Source: Parazoarcus communis SWub3 = DSM 12120
Lineage (GTDB): Bacteria; Pseudomonadota; Gammaproteobacteria; Burkholderiales; Rhodocyclaceae
Direction of reading: 5' to 3'
DNA length: 64,000 nucleotides
NCBI RefSeq assembly: GCF_003226565.1
Contig: NZ_QKOE01000003.1
Location: 62,001-126,000, forward strand
This document shows positions 63,940 to 64,000 of the stretch, piece by piece; the first letter of the stretch is position 1, and every line of letters begins with the position of its first letter. The position numbers were made by a program, and so were the translations under genes. Below the pieces are notes generated by a model that was given only the letters and a program-made list of their open reading frames with translations, had not been told where the DNA came from and searched no databases.

Positions 63940-64000
63940 TCATGCTGCGACCGGCAGGCCGGCGCTGCGTTCCAGGAAATTGCGCAGCAGGTCGTGACCG
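63940..64000 (-). CDS. trpG: Anthranilate synthase glutamine amidotransferase TrpG, 3' end
   Basis: Only the last 19 codons are visible, reading [19 protein letters not shown] before TGA, the usual C terminus of TrpG/PabA. The gene continues beyond the right end of the window; the stop overlaps an ATG of trpD. Confidence 0.8.
   Translation of the reverse strand, partial: GHDLLRNFLERSAGLPVAA

Overview
This window reads as a chromosomal segment of a free-living or plant-associated diazotrophic betaproteobacterium of the Azoarcus/Aromatoleum/Thauera type (Rhodocyclales). That placement is an inference from GC-rich sequence, the combination NifL-NifA plus DraT/DraG plus Rnf plus FeSII, and the housekeeping genes on the right (ffh, pilBCD, aspS, tamB, trpCD). 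I could not compare it with a reference genome.

Bases 1-41,666 are an almost complete molybdenum nitrogenase island. Left to right: (i) a + operon (1-3672) with a truncated SagB-type nitroreductase, a rhodanese-ankyrin protein, a small unknown, nifF, a thioredoxin-like 2Fe-2S ferredoxin and a one-domain nifZ; (ii) a + unit (3875-5669) with an LRV/4Fe-4S protein and an unknown; (iii) the + nifENX operon (5831-11147); (iv) the + iscA-nifUS-cysE-nifWZM operon (11309-17587), closed by an intrinsic terminator; (v) the - nifHDKT-ferredoxin-nafY operon (23861 down to 17886); (vi) + draT, then a + two-gene unit, SIR2-like protein and bacteriohemerythrin (25104-26347); (vii) the - nifB-fdxN-nifO-fprA-ferredoxin-fesII-nifQ-draG operon (32415 down to 26419); (viii) - nifLA (35857 down to 32751); (ix) + rnfABCDGEH (36170-41666).

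Regulation is unusually readable. I found sigma-54 -24/-12 elements before the LRV gene, nifE, iscA, nifH, the SIR2-like gene, nifB and nifL, and a weaker one before rnfA. Most have one or two NifA sites (TGT-N10-ACA) 70-130 bp upstream. Several of these sites fit a tighter local form, TGTCG-N6-CGACA. The nifL-rnfA region also has an NtrC-like dyad and an IHF consensus. NifA lacks the cysteine linker and is co-encoded with NifL, so oxygen and nitrogen control should run through NifL.

Functionally, Rnf, NifF and six ferredoxins supply electrons. NifB/U/S/Q/E/N/X build FeMo-co. NifM/W/Z/T/NafY mature the enzyme. DraT/DraG switch the Fe protein off and on. FeSII, a flavodiiron protein and a hemerythrin form a probable oxygen-defence layer. 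nifV is not in the window. The most intriguing local system is the NifA-controlled SIR2-like/hemerythrin pair between draT and draG.

Bases 41,741-64,000 are ordinary chromosome: gloA, a YgjP-like metallopeptidase, a CinA-like protein, an EI24 protein, ffh, a CcsA-like protein, a CNNM/CorC protein, pilBCD, an FmdB protein, a DUF502 protein, aspS, an NSS transporter, an Lrp regulator, an FKBP, msrA, tamB, trpC, trpD and the end of trpG. I saw no tRNA, rRNA, CRISPR array, transposase or integrase.
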